From positions 24,568 to 88,567 of the forward strand of contig NZ_PISE01000040.1 of the NCBI RefSeq assembly GCF_002835805.1: a DNA stretch of 64,000 nt, in the 5' to 3' direction. This document shows positions 28,189 to 36,132 of the stretch, in pieces; position 1 is the stretch's first letter, and every line of letters starts with the position of its first letter. The notes below the pieces were generated by a model. That model saw only the letters and a program-made list of their open reading frames with translations. It was not told where the DNA came from and searched no databases. A program made the translations under genes and the position numbers. Origin of the DNA: Niallia nealsonii (GTDB taxonomy: Bacteria; Bacillota; Bacilli; Bacillales; Cytobacillaceae).

Positions 28189-28225
28189 AAAAAACAGAAA
28201 GCTAATCATTAGTTTTCTGTTTTTT
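28189..28225. terminator. Bidirectional terminator between the Cof phosphatase and TetR genes
   Basis: AAAACAGAAA and TTTCTGTTTT arms flank a short inner stem CTAATCATTAG. Runs of A and T on the two sides give a T tract on either strand, suiting the two convergent genes. Confidence 0.85.
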
Positions 28226-28247
28226 GCAAGATAATTAGTGGAGTTTC

Positions 28248-28901
28248 TTATTTCCGAGGGGTTAAGCCATATAAAATAAACTGAATAGTAGTTTCGATTT
28301 CTTCCTCATCATTCCATTTTGCCTCAGGAAGCAAAATATAGCGGGCAATAAAATAGCCGAAAATCGAAGTGACGGTAAGACGAATGGAACTATATGTTGG
28401 AATATCAATTATTTCGCCCTTTGCTTTAAAGGAGTCTACTAATTCTTCCATTCGTTTAAATATTTTTTTTGCAATTTGCTCTTTAAAAAGTTCTCGCAAG
28501 TCTTCATGGAAAGGTATCTCTTGTATTAATATTTTAAATAAAGCTTGGTTTTTCTTTAGAAATTCTAATCTGTTATATACAATTGCCCGAATAAATTCTT
28601 CAAATGTATTATAGGAAAGGTCGAGTACTTTTCTGAAAAAATCTTTCACAATAAATGGAGCGATCAATGTATGGACTAATGGGGTCAAAATGGCCGTCAA
28701 CAAGTCTTTTTTCGTTTTATAATGTCTAAAAATAGTACCTTCTGCAACGCCTGCCTTTTTGGCAATTTCATTGGTAGAGGTTGCAGCATAGCCTTTGTCG
28801 CTAAAAGCCTCGATTGCTGCAATTAAAATTTTTTTCTGTTTATTGGTAATGTTTTTTTCCTCTTTTAGAATAAGATCTAAAATGGATTCTTGACTACTCA
28901 T
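28248..28901 (-). CDS. TetR-family transcriptional regulator
   Basis: 217 residues. The N-terminal TetR helix-turn-helix (ATSTNEIAKKAGVAEGTIFRHYKTKKDLL, about residues 40-68) is clear; the rest is a variable ligand-binding helical domain. It lies just after the ABC-2 exporter genes, in the same direction. The control region of the exporter carries two identical TGAGT-N4-ACTCA palindromes, a form typical of TetR operators. It is therefore the likely local repressor. Ligand unknown. Start ATG after AAGGAGCC. Confidence 0.85.
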   Translation of the reverse strand: MSSQESILDLILKEEKNITNKQKKILIAAIEAFSDKGYAATSTNEIAKKAGVAEGTIFRHYKTKKDLLTAILTPLVHTLIAPFIVKDFFRKVLDLSYNTFEEFIRAIVYNRLEFLKKNQALFKILIQEIPFHEDLRELFKEQIAKKIFKRMEELVDSFKAKGEIIDIPTYSSIRLTVTSIFGYFIARYILLPEAKWNDEEEIETTIQFILYGLTPRK

Positions 28902-29031
28902 AAAAGGCTCCTTCTACTAAACCGAATTATTTCTATTATAAAGTACAGTATAAAAAAAAGAAAAAGTCTTGGATTATTCATTATTTCTCTTTATTTAACA
29001 GGAGTTTGGCCCCGTTGATTAAAGTTTTACT

Positions 29032-30048
29032 TTATATTTTGCGGTAGTTTTTTAAAGATAATACGTTACATAATAAAAATACTAGAGAAAAGATGCTTAA
29101 TACAACAAGTGGAATAAAAATTTCTTCTATGCCAAGTCCTCGTATCATTACATTTTTTAATGCATCGGCCGCATAATACAGTGGAGTAATAGTAGATATC
29201 CAACTGATAGTGGATGAAATGCCATCTAAATTGAATAATCCAGAGAAAAATACTTGCGGAACAACAATAATCGGAATGAACTGAAACATTTGAAGTTCGT
29301 TTTTTGCATAAGATGATAAAAGCATTCCTAAAGTTAAAGCAGTCAACGATAGTAATAGTGTAATAAGAATCACATACACTATGGAGCCTATTTGAATTAA
29401 ATCTAAAATATAAACAGAATAAAAGACAATAATAATAGATTGCACCATTGTAAAAATGCCAAATCCAATGACATAGCCAATAACAATTTCCCATCTGCGA
29501 ATAGGGCTAGAAAGGAGACGTTCTAGTGTTCCAGATGTTCTTTCTCTTAAAAAAGCAACGCCTCCAACCAAAAATACAAAGAAAAAGGCGAAAAAACCTA
29601 ATAGTACAGGGCCGATAGCATCAAACTGATTCATATCTTCAGAACCATATAGAAATTGAACAGTTGGTTTTAGAGTGTCTTCGGCTTTTATGCTGTCTTG
29701 TATCATGGTAATCGTTGCTTTTGTAACAGTTGGATCACTGCCTTCTAAAAAAATGGCAGGGGTTTTATTTTCAAAAGAAAGATACCCATCGATTTTTTTA
29801 TCGACTATAGCTTTTTTTGCTTGTGAAACAGTGGAATAGGCATATATTTTCACATCATTTTCTTTTAATTTAGTGGTGATTTGTTCAGAAACTTGAACAA
29901 CTCCTACTTTAGGTGTATAAGCATTGCTGTCAAAAATTAAATTTAATAGGGTTAGCACAAAGATAGGAGCAACTATCATCATTGCTACAGTTCGTTTATC
30001 TCGGTAAAACTGTTTTAATATACGAATAATAAGACCTTTAATTCTCAT
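29032..30048 (-). CDS. ABC-2 type exporter permease (YhfI/DrrB-like, with periplasmic-type loop)
   Basis: 338 residues from ATG 30048 (GGAGG eight bases upstream), overlapping the ATPase gene by 11 bases. One N-terminal membrane segment, a large extracytoplasmic domain of about 130 residues, then five or six membrane segments with GVAFLRERTSGTLERLLSSP, the ABC-2 signature. It forms the membrane part of a drug- or lipid-exporting pump with the ATPase upstream. The loop-plus-membrane design resembles the YhbR/YhbS group of exporters. Substrate unknown. Confidence 0.85.
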   Translation of the reverse strand: MRIKGLIIRILKQFYRDKRTVAMMIVAPIFVLTLLNLIFDSNAYTPKVGVVQVSEQITTKLKENDVKIYAYSTVSQAKKAIVDKKIDGYLSFENKTPAIFLEGSDPTVTKATITMIQDSIKAEDTLKPTVQFLYGSEDMNQFDAIGPVLLGFFAFFFVFLVGGVAFLRERTSGTLERLLSSPIRRWEIVIGYVIGFGIFTMVQSIIIVFYSVYILDLIQIGSIVYVILITLLLSLTALTLGMLLSSYAKNELQMFQFIPIIVVPQVFFSGLFNLDGISSTISWISTITPLYYAADALKNVMIRGLGIEEIFIPLVVLSIFSLVFLLCNVLSLKNYRKI

Positions 30049-30772
30049 AAGACATTCCTCCATAATAAAGAAAAGCTTCCTCCAGTGTTTGAGCATGACA
30101 GGTTTCTTTTAAATTTTGGGGAGTATTCACTGCGATTAATTGACCGCCACGAATCATTCCTAATGTATCACATTTTTCTGCCTCATCCATTACATGTGTC
30201 GTTACAATAATAGAAGTTCCCTTTTCTTTTAATTGTTCAAAAGTATTCCATATGTTTTTTCTTAAGACAGGATCGATGCCAACTGTCGGTTCATCTAGAA
30301 TAAGAAGTTCGGGTTCGTTTAATAATGCAATGCAAATGGATAATCTTCTTTTCATTCCACCTGAAAATTTGCTGACAGGTGTATTTAAATGATTGGTTAA
30401 GTTTACTAAGGAAGCTGATGCTTCAATTTGTTTTTTTTTCTTGTGTCCTTTAATTCCATATAAAGTAGCAAAAAAATCTAGGTTTTCCATTGCAGTCAGC
30501 TCTTGATAGAGAGCATCTGCTTGTGCCATATAACCGATTTTTTCCATTGCTTTTAAATTGGGCATCTTGTTATCTAATACAGTAATGCTTCCATTATCAG
30601 GATTATCTAAACCGATAAGTGTTTTAACAAGCGTTGTTTTTCCTGAGCCAGAAGGGCCTAATAAGCCAAAAATTTCTCCTTTTTGTATCGTTAAATTTAT
30701 ATCGCGAAGAACAGACTGTTTACCAAATGATTTAGAAACAGCTTGAATCGAGACTATTGATTTTGTTGTCAT
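30038..30772 (-). CDS. ABC-2 type exporter ATPase
   Basis: 244 residues from ATG 30772 (AGGTGGG six bases upstream; a longer in-frame start runs through the operator and is rejected). Motifs: Walker A GPSGSGKT (39-46), Q-loop MAQADALY, signature FSGGMKRR, Walker B LLILDEPTVGIDP, H-loop TTH. It powers the permease encoded next. The promoter region carries the paired TGAGT-N4-ACTCA operator, so expression is probably repressed by the TetR protein of the same cluster until an inducer binds. Confidence 0.9.
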   Translation of the reverse strand: MTTKSIVSIQAVSKSFGKQSVLRDINLTIQKGEIFGLLGPSGSGKTTLVKTLIGLDNPDNGSITVLDNKMPNLKAMEKIGYMAQADALYQELTAMENLDFFATLYGIKGHKKKKQIEASASLVNLTNHLNTPVSKFSGGMKRRLSICIALLNEPELLILDEPTVGIDPVLRKNIWNTFEQLKEKGTSIIVTTHVMDEAEKCDTLGMIRGGQLIAVNTPQNLKETCHAQTLEEAFLYYGGMSYEN

Positions 30773-30789
30773 TATTATCCCACCTTTAT

Positions 30790-30859
30790 AAAATGAGTGA
30801 TTACTCACTCTATAATATCGATATGCACAGGAGGTGTAAAGTGAGTAATCACTCATTTT
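30790..30859. promoter_or_regulatory. Paired TetR-type operator spanning a divergent promoter
   Basis: Arms 30790-30809 and 30840-30859 are exact 20-bp inverted copies. Each contains the palindromic core TGAGT-N4-ACTCA (30794-30807 and 30842-30855). Between them lie a TATAAT (30811-30816) reading right and an AGGAGG (30829-30834). The layout places the exporter promoter (leftward) and a rightward promoter within reach of two repressor dimers. Confidence 0.8.
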
Positions 30860-30954
30860 TAAATAGTAATATTTGTTTATATTACCCGGTTCAGAAAATC
30901 AGTTATACTAAAAAGATCAGCGAATCAAAGGAAATAGACTATTTATTATTTTGA
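30841..30954 (+). CDS. Possible 37-codon leader peptide upstream of the SRPBCC gene
   Basis: A short frame opens with GTG six bases after a strong AGGAGG, inside the right operator arm, and ends 11 bases before the SRPBCC start. The product would be VSNHSFLNSNICLYY followed by a lysine-rich tail, with no known family. The ribosome binding site is the best argument for it. Against it, the first codons are dictated by the operator sequence. It may be a leader that couples translation, or chance. Confidence 0.25.
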   Translation: MSNHSFLNSNICLYYPVQKISYTKKISESKEIDYLLF

Positions 30955-30965
30955 GGTGGATGAAA

Positions 30966-31412
30966 ATGGCTGATTTTCAGGCTAATGTAATTATTGCGGA
31001 ACCAGTAGAGGTTGTATTTTCTTATATGTCTAATTTAGAAAATGCATCTGATTACATGGATAACGTGAAAAAGACAACGAAATTAACAGAAGGTCCAATA
31101 GGAATAGGGGCCAAATATCAGGAAATAAGAATAGTTCGGGGCAAAGAAGCGGTCGCAGAGATTGAGTTTTTATCCTATGAAGAAAATAAAACATATACTA
31201 CTAGAAGTCACTCTAATGGGTTGCTAGTGGATTATCATTATCGTTTTACTGAGATTGCAGAAGGCACAAAAGTAGAATTTACAGCTAAGGTACAGGTTAC
31301 AGGTTTTTGGATGAAATTGACGAAAAGGTTCCTTATTAATATTTTAAAAGGGGAAGATGGCGATCATCTTCATCAAGTAAAAGTTAACTTTGAGAAAGAA
31401 GATACTATATAA
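30966..31412 (+). CDS. SRPBCC (START-like) superfamily protein
   Basis: 148 residues starting MADFQANVIIAEPVEVVFSYMSNLENASDYMDNV, the usual opening of a polyketide-cyclase/START-like ligand-binding fold. Beta strands and a C-terminal helix follow. ATG 30966 is set by GAGGTGG. Such proteins bind hydrophobic ligands, but the ligand here is unknown. It is read rightward from the region holding the double TetR operator, so it may belong to the same regulon as the exporter. Confidence 0.75.
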   Translation: MADFQANVIIAEPVEVVFSYMSNLENASDYMDNVKKTTKLTEGPIGIGAKYQEIRIVRGKEAVAEIEFLSYEENKTYTTRSHSNGLLVDYHYRFTEIAEGTKVEFTAKVQVTGFWMKLTKRFLINILKGEDGDHLHQVKVNFEKEDTI

Positions 31413-31453
31413 AGTGAAACTTCAATCAGTGGGAGTCTTATTGCCTGTTAATG
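31411..31453 (-). repeat. Dispersed intergenic repeat, short form (copy C)
   Basis: AAAGTGAAACTTCAATCAG followed within 25 bases by GCCTGTTAATG. The two ends match the ends of copies A and B in reverse orientation, with about 60 bp of the middle missing. It directly follows the SRPBCC stop codon. Confidence 0.6.
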
Positions 31454-31480
31454 CTGGATATAATATAGGGAAATAAAAGA

Positions 31481-31504
31481 AGGCCGATAAATCAGGCCTT
31501 TTTT
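31481..31504 (+). terminator. Terminator after the SRPBCC gene
   Basis: Stem AGGCC with GGCCT around a nine-base loop, then TTTTTT. It lies 69 bases after the SRPBCC stop, just before the GC-rich repeat. Confidence 0.7.
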
Positions 31505-31539
31505 ATTAGGCTGTTTTCGTAAACTTTGTTGCTTTTAAA

Positions 31540-31674
31540 GGAGTAAGTTGATTTCCGTTTCAGGATGCTCGCTTTCCGTGGGGCGGGCGGTGAGCATCCT
31601 CGGCGTATCGCCTGCGGGGTCTCACCTGTCCCACTAATTCCAAAGGAGTCTCGCACCGTTCACTCCAATCAACC
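31540..31674. repeat. GC-rich palindromic intergenic repeat element
   Basis: About 135 bp, far richer in G+C than its surroundings. It contains inverted pairs GGATGCTC/GAGCATCC and GGCG/CGCC, and has TTGATT in inverted orientation near both ends. I recall very similar sequences (GCTTTCCG, GGGCGGGCGGTGAGC, TCTCACCTGTCCC, AGTCTCGCACC) as abundant intergenic repeats in several Bacillaceae genomes; a database search was not possible. No open frame. With the terminator and repeat copy C it fills the 31413-31767 gap. Confidence 0.7.
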
Positions 31675-31767
31675 TGTTTTAACCATGGATTTACTCATGG
31701 AAACTATCCGAAAAAAAATAATCTTGTAAAAAACAGCCTTTTCTTAAGTTAAGGAAATACTTGCTAT

Positions 31768-32874
31768 TTATGATTTCCAAACATCGTGTGCGATGCGGAC
31801 AACATGGCGCACTTTTTCCCATTGTTGTTCTTCTGTTAGAAGATTTCCTTCTTCTGTTGAAGCAAATCCGCACTGTGGGCTTAAGCAAAGTTGGTCTAGG
31901 CTGACATATTTATTTGCCTCTGCAATTCTTGTTTTAATTGTTTCGGCATTTTCCAATTCCCCAAATTTTGAGGTAATCAAGCCTAATACAATTTGCAGGT
32001 CATTTCTATTCACATGGCGAAGAGGTTCAAACCCGCCAGAACGCTCATCATCAAACTCAAGGAAAAGCCCATCCACATTTAAGCCCCCGAAGATTATTTC
32101 AGATACACTGTCATAACCGCCGCTAGCTGTGTAAGTAGATTTAAAGTTTCCACGGCAAATATGCATCGTAATTACCATATCATCTGGTTTTTTAGCAATT
32201 GATTCATTAATTGCTTTAGCAGATAATAAGGCTATTTGTTCTGGGTCTTGTCCTTTTTCTTGCATTTGTTCTCTGCCTTTTTCTGAAAAGAACGCTGCCC
32301 AAGATGTATCATCCAATTGTAGATAACGACAACCAGCATCATAAAATGCCTGAATAGCCTTTTGGTATGCTGCTATTAAATCATCGAAAAATACTTGTTG
32401 ATCTGGATAGACATCTTGGTCGATTTTTCCTCTGAAAAATAGCATATTTGGACTAGGGATAGTAAATTTGGCAACATGATCCCCAGCAATGCGATGAAGA
32501 AATTTATAATCTTCTATCATTGGATGATTAGTAAAATCAACTTTACCAGTTACTTTTATACCATGTGGCTTTGTTTGGACACCATGAAATTGAATACCAG
32601 AATCTGCTTGGTAAAGTTCCACTCCATCAAGAGCAGCCAAAAAATCAAAATGCCACCATGCACGTCTTAATTCACCATCAGATACAGCCTCAAGTCCTGC
32701 TTCTTTTTGTTTTTCTACTAGACGAATTATTTCCTCATCTTCAATAGCGCGCAATTGTTCTGCGGTTATTTCACCATTTTGTTTTTGCAAACGTGCATTT
32801 TTTAAACGTTCAGGTCTTAAGAAGCTTCCTACATGATCCCCTCTAAAAGGGCCTTTTACTATTGTTTTTGTCAA
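31768..32874 (-). CDS. MetE C-terminal-domain-like methyltransferase (YxjG/YxjH family)
   Basis: 368 residues, TTG start after GGGAGAG. It is homologous to the C-terminal catalytic half of cobalamin-independent methionine synthase. The zinc ligands are visible: His and Cys in MHICRGN, Glu in FLEFDDERSG and Cys in LSPQCGFAS. It lacks the N-terminal half, as YxjG and YxjH of B. subtilis do. The likely role is homocysteine methylation or another thiol-methyl transfer in sulfur metabolism. In B. subtilis these genes follow a SAM (S-box) riboswitch; I see no such motif in the 245 bases upstream here. It is a single gene. Confidence 0.85.
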   Translation of the reverse strand: MTKTIVKGPFRGDHVGSFLRPERLKNARLQKQNGEITAEQLRAIEDEEIIRLVEKQKEAGLEAVSDGELRRAWWHFDFLAALDGVELYQADSGIQFHGVQTKPHGIKVTGKVDFTNHPMIEDYKFLHRIAGDHVAKFTIPSPNMLFFRGKIDQDVYPDQQVFFDDLIAAYQKAIQAFYDAGCRYLQLDDTSWAAFFSEKGREQMQEKGQDPEQIALLSAKAINESIAKKPDDMVITMHICRGNFKSTYTASGGYDSVSEIIFGGLNVDGLFLEFDDERSGGFEPLRHVNRNDLQIVLGLITSKFGELENAETIKTRIAEANKYVSLDQLCLSPQCGFASTEEGNLLTEEQQWEKVRHVVRIAHDVWKS

Positions 32875-33082
32875 TTTCTCTCTCTCCCTGTTCTTGATGT
32901 ACTATTAGTAGTGTTCCAACCAAAGCAGCTGAATGCAAAAAAAAAGGAAATACAGCTAGTTCTAATTGGAATAATAAAAGTTTTTATAATATTGTCTCTA
33001 TTTAAAGATACTACTAAAAGGAATTAATTTGTATAAAATTATAAAAATAATTTTATTTTTTTGTTTATAGTCCTAAGTAAAA

Positions 33083-33122
33083 GAAAAGTGGAGAGAGGGC
33101 ATACCTCTTCTCCACTTTTTTA
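33083..33122 (-). terminator. Terminator of the pdxK-yojF-bshB2 operon
   Basis: A strong stem, AAAAGTGGAGA with TCTCCACTTTT and a small inner pairing. On the minus strand a T-rich tract (TTTTCTTTTAC) follows. It overlaps the bshB2 stop region. Confidence 0.8.
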
Positions 33123-33788
33123 ATTGAATTTATAGGACCAAAAACGTTCTGTATAGAGGCGTTCAAGCACAGCTGGATTCTGCTGTTGAATGCCTTCCTG
33201 CAATGTTTGAGTATACTGTTGAGTTTGAGAACGGTGAGCTGCTACTGTGGCTACTTTTTTCTCCGCATAGTTTTTAACATCAATTGCTATATCAGGTTCA
33301 CCAAGATCTTCGATAGAATTATGTGCAAAGGCGACACAATGTAATTTAGGACGTTTTGGTGCCTCCATTTTTTCTAGTGTTTTTACAACGGCTTCTGCTG
33401 TTGCGTCATGGTCTGGATGAACAGAATATCTAGGATAAAAAGAAATAACCAGAGAAGGATTTAACTCTTTTATAAGAGCAGTAAATTCATTTACTAGCAT
33501 GTCATCTTTTAAAAATTCTATCGTTTTATCACGATATCCTAGCATACGGAGATCTTTTAATCCCATCGCTCTAGCAGCTTCTTGCAATTCCTCTTTACGA
33601 ATATATGGCAATGATTCTCGAGTTGCAAATGGGGGATTTCCTAAATTTCTTCCCATCTGGCCAAGCGTTAAACAAGCATATGTTACCGGAGTGCCTTCAT
33701 GTATATGCCTTGAAATTGTTCCTGAAACACTAAAAGCTTCGTCATCAGGGTGAGGGAAGATGACAAGTACATGTCTTTCCTTTTCCAT
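33120..33788 (-). CDS. bshB2: Bacillithiol biosynthesis deacetylase BshB2
   Basis: 222 residues of the PIG-L/LmbE metal-dependent deacetylase family. Zinc ligands His13 and Asp16 lie in FPHPDDEAFS, and a third in the HPDHDAT motif near residue 123. BshB2 removes the acetyl group from GlcNAc-malate in the second step of bacillithiol synthesis. It follows yojF with a 25-base gap, an arrangement (yojF-yojG) conserved in bacilli, and is the last gene of the pdxK-yojF-bshB2 unit. Start ATG after AAGGAGG. Confidence 0.92.
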   Translation of the reverse strand: MEKERHVLVIFPHPDDEAFSVSGTISRHIHEGTPVTYACLTLGQMGRNLGNPPFATRESLPYIRKEELQEAARAMGLKDLRMLGYRDKTIEFLKDDMLVNEFTALIKELNPSLVISFYPRYSVHPDHDATAEAVVKTLEKMEAPKRPKLHCVAFAHNSIEDLGEPDIAIDVKNYAEKKVATVAAHRSQTQQYTQTLQEGIQQQNPAVLERLYTERFWSYKFN

Positions 33789-33813
33789 TGCTGTATCCTC
33801 CTTTCTAAACTAT

Positions 33814-34161
33814 TTATTCAAATGGTGTTTCACTAATCTCTAGTGCAACGGCTAGTTTACCAGAAAAATCAAGTCCTGCAAGCAGGAGACGATTTTTTTC
33901 ATCCACTTCATAATGGTTGATTCCTTCTGCATATATCCAGCCGAATTCTGTTTTTAATCCAATTCGATATGGACCATTTCCAGTAATTTTGCCGTATTCA
34001 AAGCTTAATTTTGCATTGCGTATATATGCTCCAGAATTAAAAAATGTTTCATCTTCATGGTTTGCATAGGCGCCATTTGTTGTTTCCAAATGAATGTAGA
34101 CTTCTTTATTGGATTTTTTATCTAACTCCTGTTGGACATTTTCTATGTGGATAAATTCCAT
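33814..34161 (-). CDS. yojF: YojF family protein (DUF1806)
   Basis: 115 residues, no signal peptide or membrane segment, mixed beta and helix. The family block GAYIRNAKLSFEYGKITGNGPYRIGLKTEFGWIYAEGINHYE fits YojF. The function is unknown. Its constant place directly before bshB2, here a 25-base gap, suggests a part in bacillithiol metabolism. ATG follows GGAGGGAGGA. Confidence 0.85.
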   Translation of the reverse strand: MEFIHIENVQQELDKKSNKEVYIHLETTNGAYANHEDETFFNSGAYIRNAKLSFEYGKITGNGPYRIGLKTEFGWIYAEGINHYEVDEKNRLLLAGLDFSGKLAVALEISETPFE

Positions 34162-34194
34162 TTTGGTCCTCCCTCCGCAAATATTTTTGAGTCA

Positions 34195-35025
34195 TTATTT
34201 TGAACTGACAGTTGTTTTTTGTTTTTTATTATTCCGATAAGCGCCATGCATCGTTGGACCAACATGTTCATTTAGTTGAAATCCATTTGCAATTGCTGCA
34301 GTAATAAATTCCTTTGCTACTTGAATTGCTTCTAATACTGTTTTTCCTTTAGCCAATTCTGCAGTGATTGCAGCAGAATAAGTGCAGCCAGCACCATGTG
34401 TATATGTAGTATCTACTAGTTCACTTTCATAAATAGTAAATTCTTGTCCATCATATAAAAGGTCAATTGCTTTTTCATGCTTTAATTTGCTGCCACCTTT
34501 AATTAAAACATATTTAGGCCCTAAAGCATAAATTTTAACTGCTGCTTCTTTTAAATCGTCGATTGTTTTAATTGGTCTATCTGTTTTGGCAAGCTGCCAT
34601 GCTTCAAATAGATTAGGCGTAACAACAGTTGCTTTTGGCACAAGCAATTCGCGAAGTGCATCAGCGGTTTCAGGATGTAATACTTCATCTTCTCCTTTGC
34701 AAACCATTACTGGATCAATAACTACTTTATCTAGTTTTTTTTCCTCAATTAATTTGCTTGCCAATTCAATAATTTCAACTGAACCTAACATACCAGTTTT
34801 CATGGCATCGATGCCTACTGAAAGAACTGTTTCTAATTGGGATTCTACGGTTTTAGTTTCCTGTGGAAATACATTATGGTGCCATCCTTTATTAGGATCC
34901 ATTGTTACAATGGTAGTTAGTGCTGTCATTCCGTATACACCTAACTCCTGGAATGTCTTCAAATCTGCTTGGATACCAGCACCGCCACTTGTATCAGAGC
35001 CTGCTAATGTTAATACCTTTTTCAT
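34195..35025 (-). CDS. pdxK: Pyridoxine (and hydroxymethylpyrimidine) kinase
   Basis: 276 residues from ATG 35025 (AGGAGG nine bases upstream). Ribokinase-fold enzyme with GSDTSGGAGIQADLKTFQELGVYGMTALT near the N terminus and the catalytic segment DTTYTHGAGCTYSAAI with its anion hole. It is much closer to B. subtilis PdxK (YwdB) than to ThiD. It phosphorylates pyridoxal or pyridoxine to make PLP and may act on HMP as well. It is the first gene of a three-gene unit with yojF (33-base gap) and bshB2. Confidence 0.9.
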   Translation of the reverse strand: MKKVLTLAGSDTSGGAGIQADLKTFQELGVYGMTALTTIVTMDPNKGWHHNVFPQETKTVESQLETVLSVGIDAMKTGMLGSVEIIELASKLIEEKKLDKVVIDPVMVCKGEDEVLHPETADALRELLVPKATVVTPNLFEAWQLAKTDRPIKTIDDLKEAAVKIYALGPKYVLIKGGSKLKHEKAIDLLYDGQEFTIYESELVDTTYTHGAGCTYSAAITAELAKGKTVLEAIQVAKEFITAAIANGFQLNEHVGPTMHGAYRNNKKQKTTVSSK

Positions 35026-35413
35026 GGTGAATTGCCTCCTATAAATAAAAAATCTAAAAGGTTTTGTGAGCATTTTTAAACTTTTTAGGATATGGATAAC
35101 CCTATCGATTATTCTGCTGCACACCTTATTTTGGATAATTGTAGTCTATTCTAAACTAATCATACAACTATTCCATACTTTTTTCATTAAGTTCGCATGT
35201 AAAGAGCAGAGCAATAAGTTTTTAGTAAAAAACAGGAATTTTTTTTAGCGCATTTAATCGAGGAGGAGAATAGAAGTTGTGCCTCTATCGTGCGAAAATA
35301 TAGTTTGTTTGTACAATTCCAAATAAATTTGCAAACTTGTACTATTTATTTTAAACAATCGATTCTCAATTTTGGTAGAATAATAAATAAGAAGTATAAA
35401 AAGGAGCAAACAA
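35026..35413. other. Intergenic region between pdxK and moaE
   Basis: 388 bases, A+T-rich, separating divergent units. It contains GAGGAGGAG near 35260 followed only by an eight-codon frame. I see no RNA gene, riboswitch or repeat here; a molybdenum-cofactor riboswitch would be expected to show more folded structure. Confidence 0.4.
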
Positions 35414-35869
35414 ATGAATTTTTCAATAACAACAAAGCCTATTTTGGTGCAAGATGTAATAGATAAAGTAGTGAATAGGAATGCTGGTGCTATTACGACC
35501 TTTATCGGGACAGTACGAGAATTGACTCACGGCAGAAAAACAATGCATTTAGTTTATGAAGCATATGAACCAATGGCGGTAAAAAAACTAAAACAAATAG
35601 GATTTGAAATAACTGAAAAATGGAAAAATTCAGAAGTGGCGATTACCCACCGAATTGGCAAGCTGGAAATAACAGATATTGCCGTAGTAATTGCTGTTTC
35701 GACTCCACATCGAGAAGATGCATATAAAGCGAATAAATACGCAATTGAAAGAATTAAAGAAATAGTGCCTATTTGGAAAAAAGAGCATTGGGAAGATGGT
35801 GAAGAATGGATAGGGAACCAAAAAGGAACGATTCCATATCCATCTGGAAAACCGGAAATGGAGGAATAA
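35414..35869 (+). CDS. moaE: Molybdopterin synthase catalytic subunit
   Basis: 151 residues. MoaE motifs: GAITTFIGTVRE, the HRIG...I motif and the substrate-lysine region PIWKKEHWEDGEEWI near 118-130. With MoaD thiocarboxylate it adds sulfur to cyclic pyranopterin monophosphate to form molybdopterin. ATG after AAAGGAG. Next gene (moaD) starts one base after its stop. Confidence 0.93.
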   Translation: MNFSITTKPILVQDVIDKVVNRNAGAITTFIGTVRELTHGRKTMHLVYEAYEPMAVKKLKQIGFEITEKWKNSEVAITHRIGKLEITDIAVVIAVSTPHREDAYKANKYAIERIKEIVPIWKKEHWEDGEEWIGNQKGTIPYPSGKPEMEE

Positions 35870-35870
35870 G

Positions 35871-36104
35871 ATGAATAAAGTACTTTTTTTTGCAGCATTA
35901 AAAGAAGTGATTGGCGAAGATTCATTGCAAATGGATTTAAACGGAAAAACAGTTGGCGAAGCAAAGTCTATCTTGCAGGACAAGTTTCCAGCATTACCTT
36001 TAGAAGTGGCGATGACTGCTATTAATGAAGAATTTGCTTTTGATGAGGATATCATTAAAAAAGAGGATAGCATTGCATTTATTCCACCGGTAAGTGGAGG
36101 TTGA
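35871..36104 (+). CDS. moaD: Molybdopterin synthase sulfur-carrier subunit
   Basis: 77 residues, ubiquitin-like fold, ending IAFIPPVSGG. The terminal Gly-Gly is activated by MoeB and turned into a thiocarboxylate. The operon moaE-moaD-moeB therefore holds the sulfur-transfer part of molybdenum cofactor synthesis. No other moa or mob genes are in the window. Confidence 0.93.
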   Translation: MNKVLFFAALKEVIGEDSLQMDLNGKTVGEAKSILQDKFPALPLEVAMTAINEEFAFDEDIIKKEDSIAFIPPVSGG

Positions 36105-36132
36105 TAATAATTTTAATAGAAAGGAGAAATAA

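Noticed and set aside
32875..33082. S-box (SAM) riboswitch before the MetE-like gene
   Set aside because: Expected from B. subtilis yxjG/yxjH, but none of the conserved core sequence or helices could be seen.
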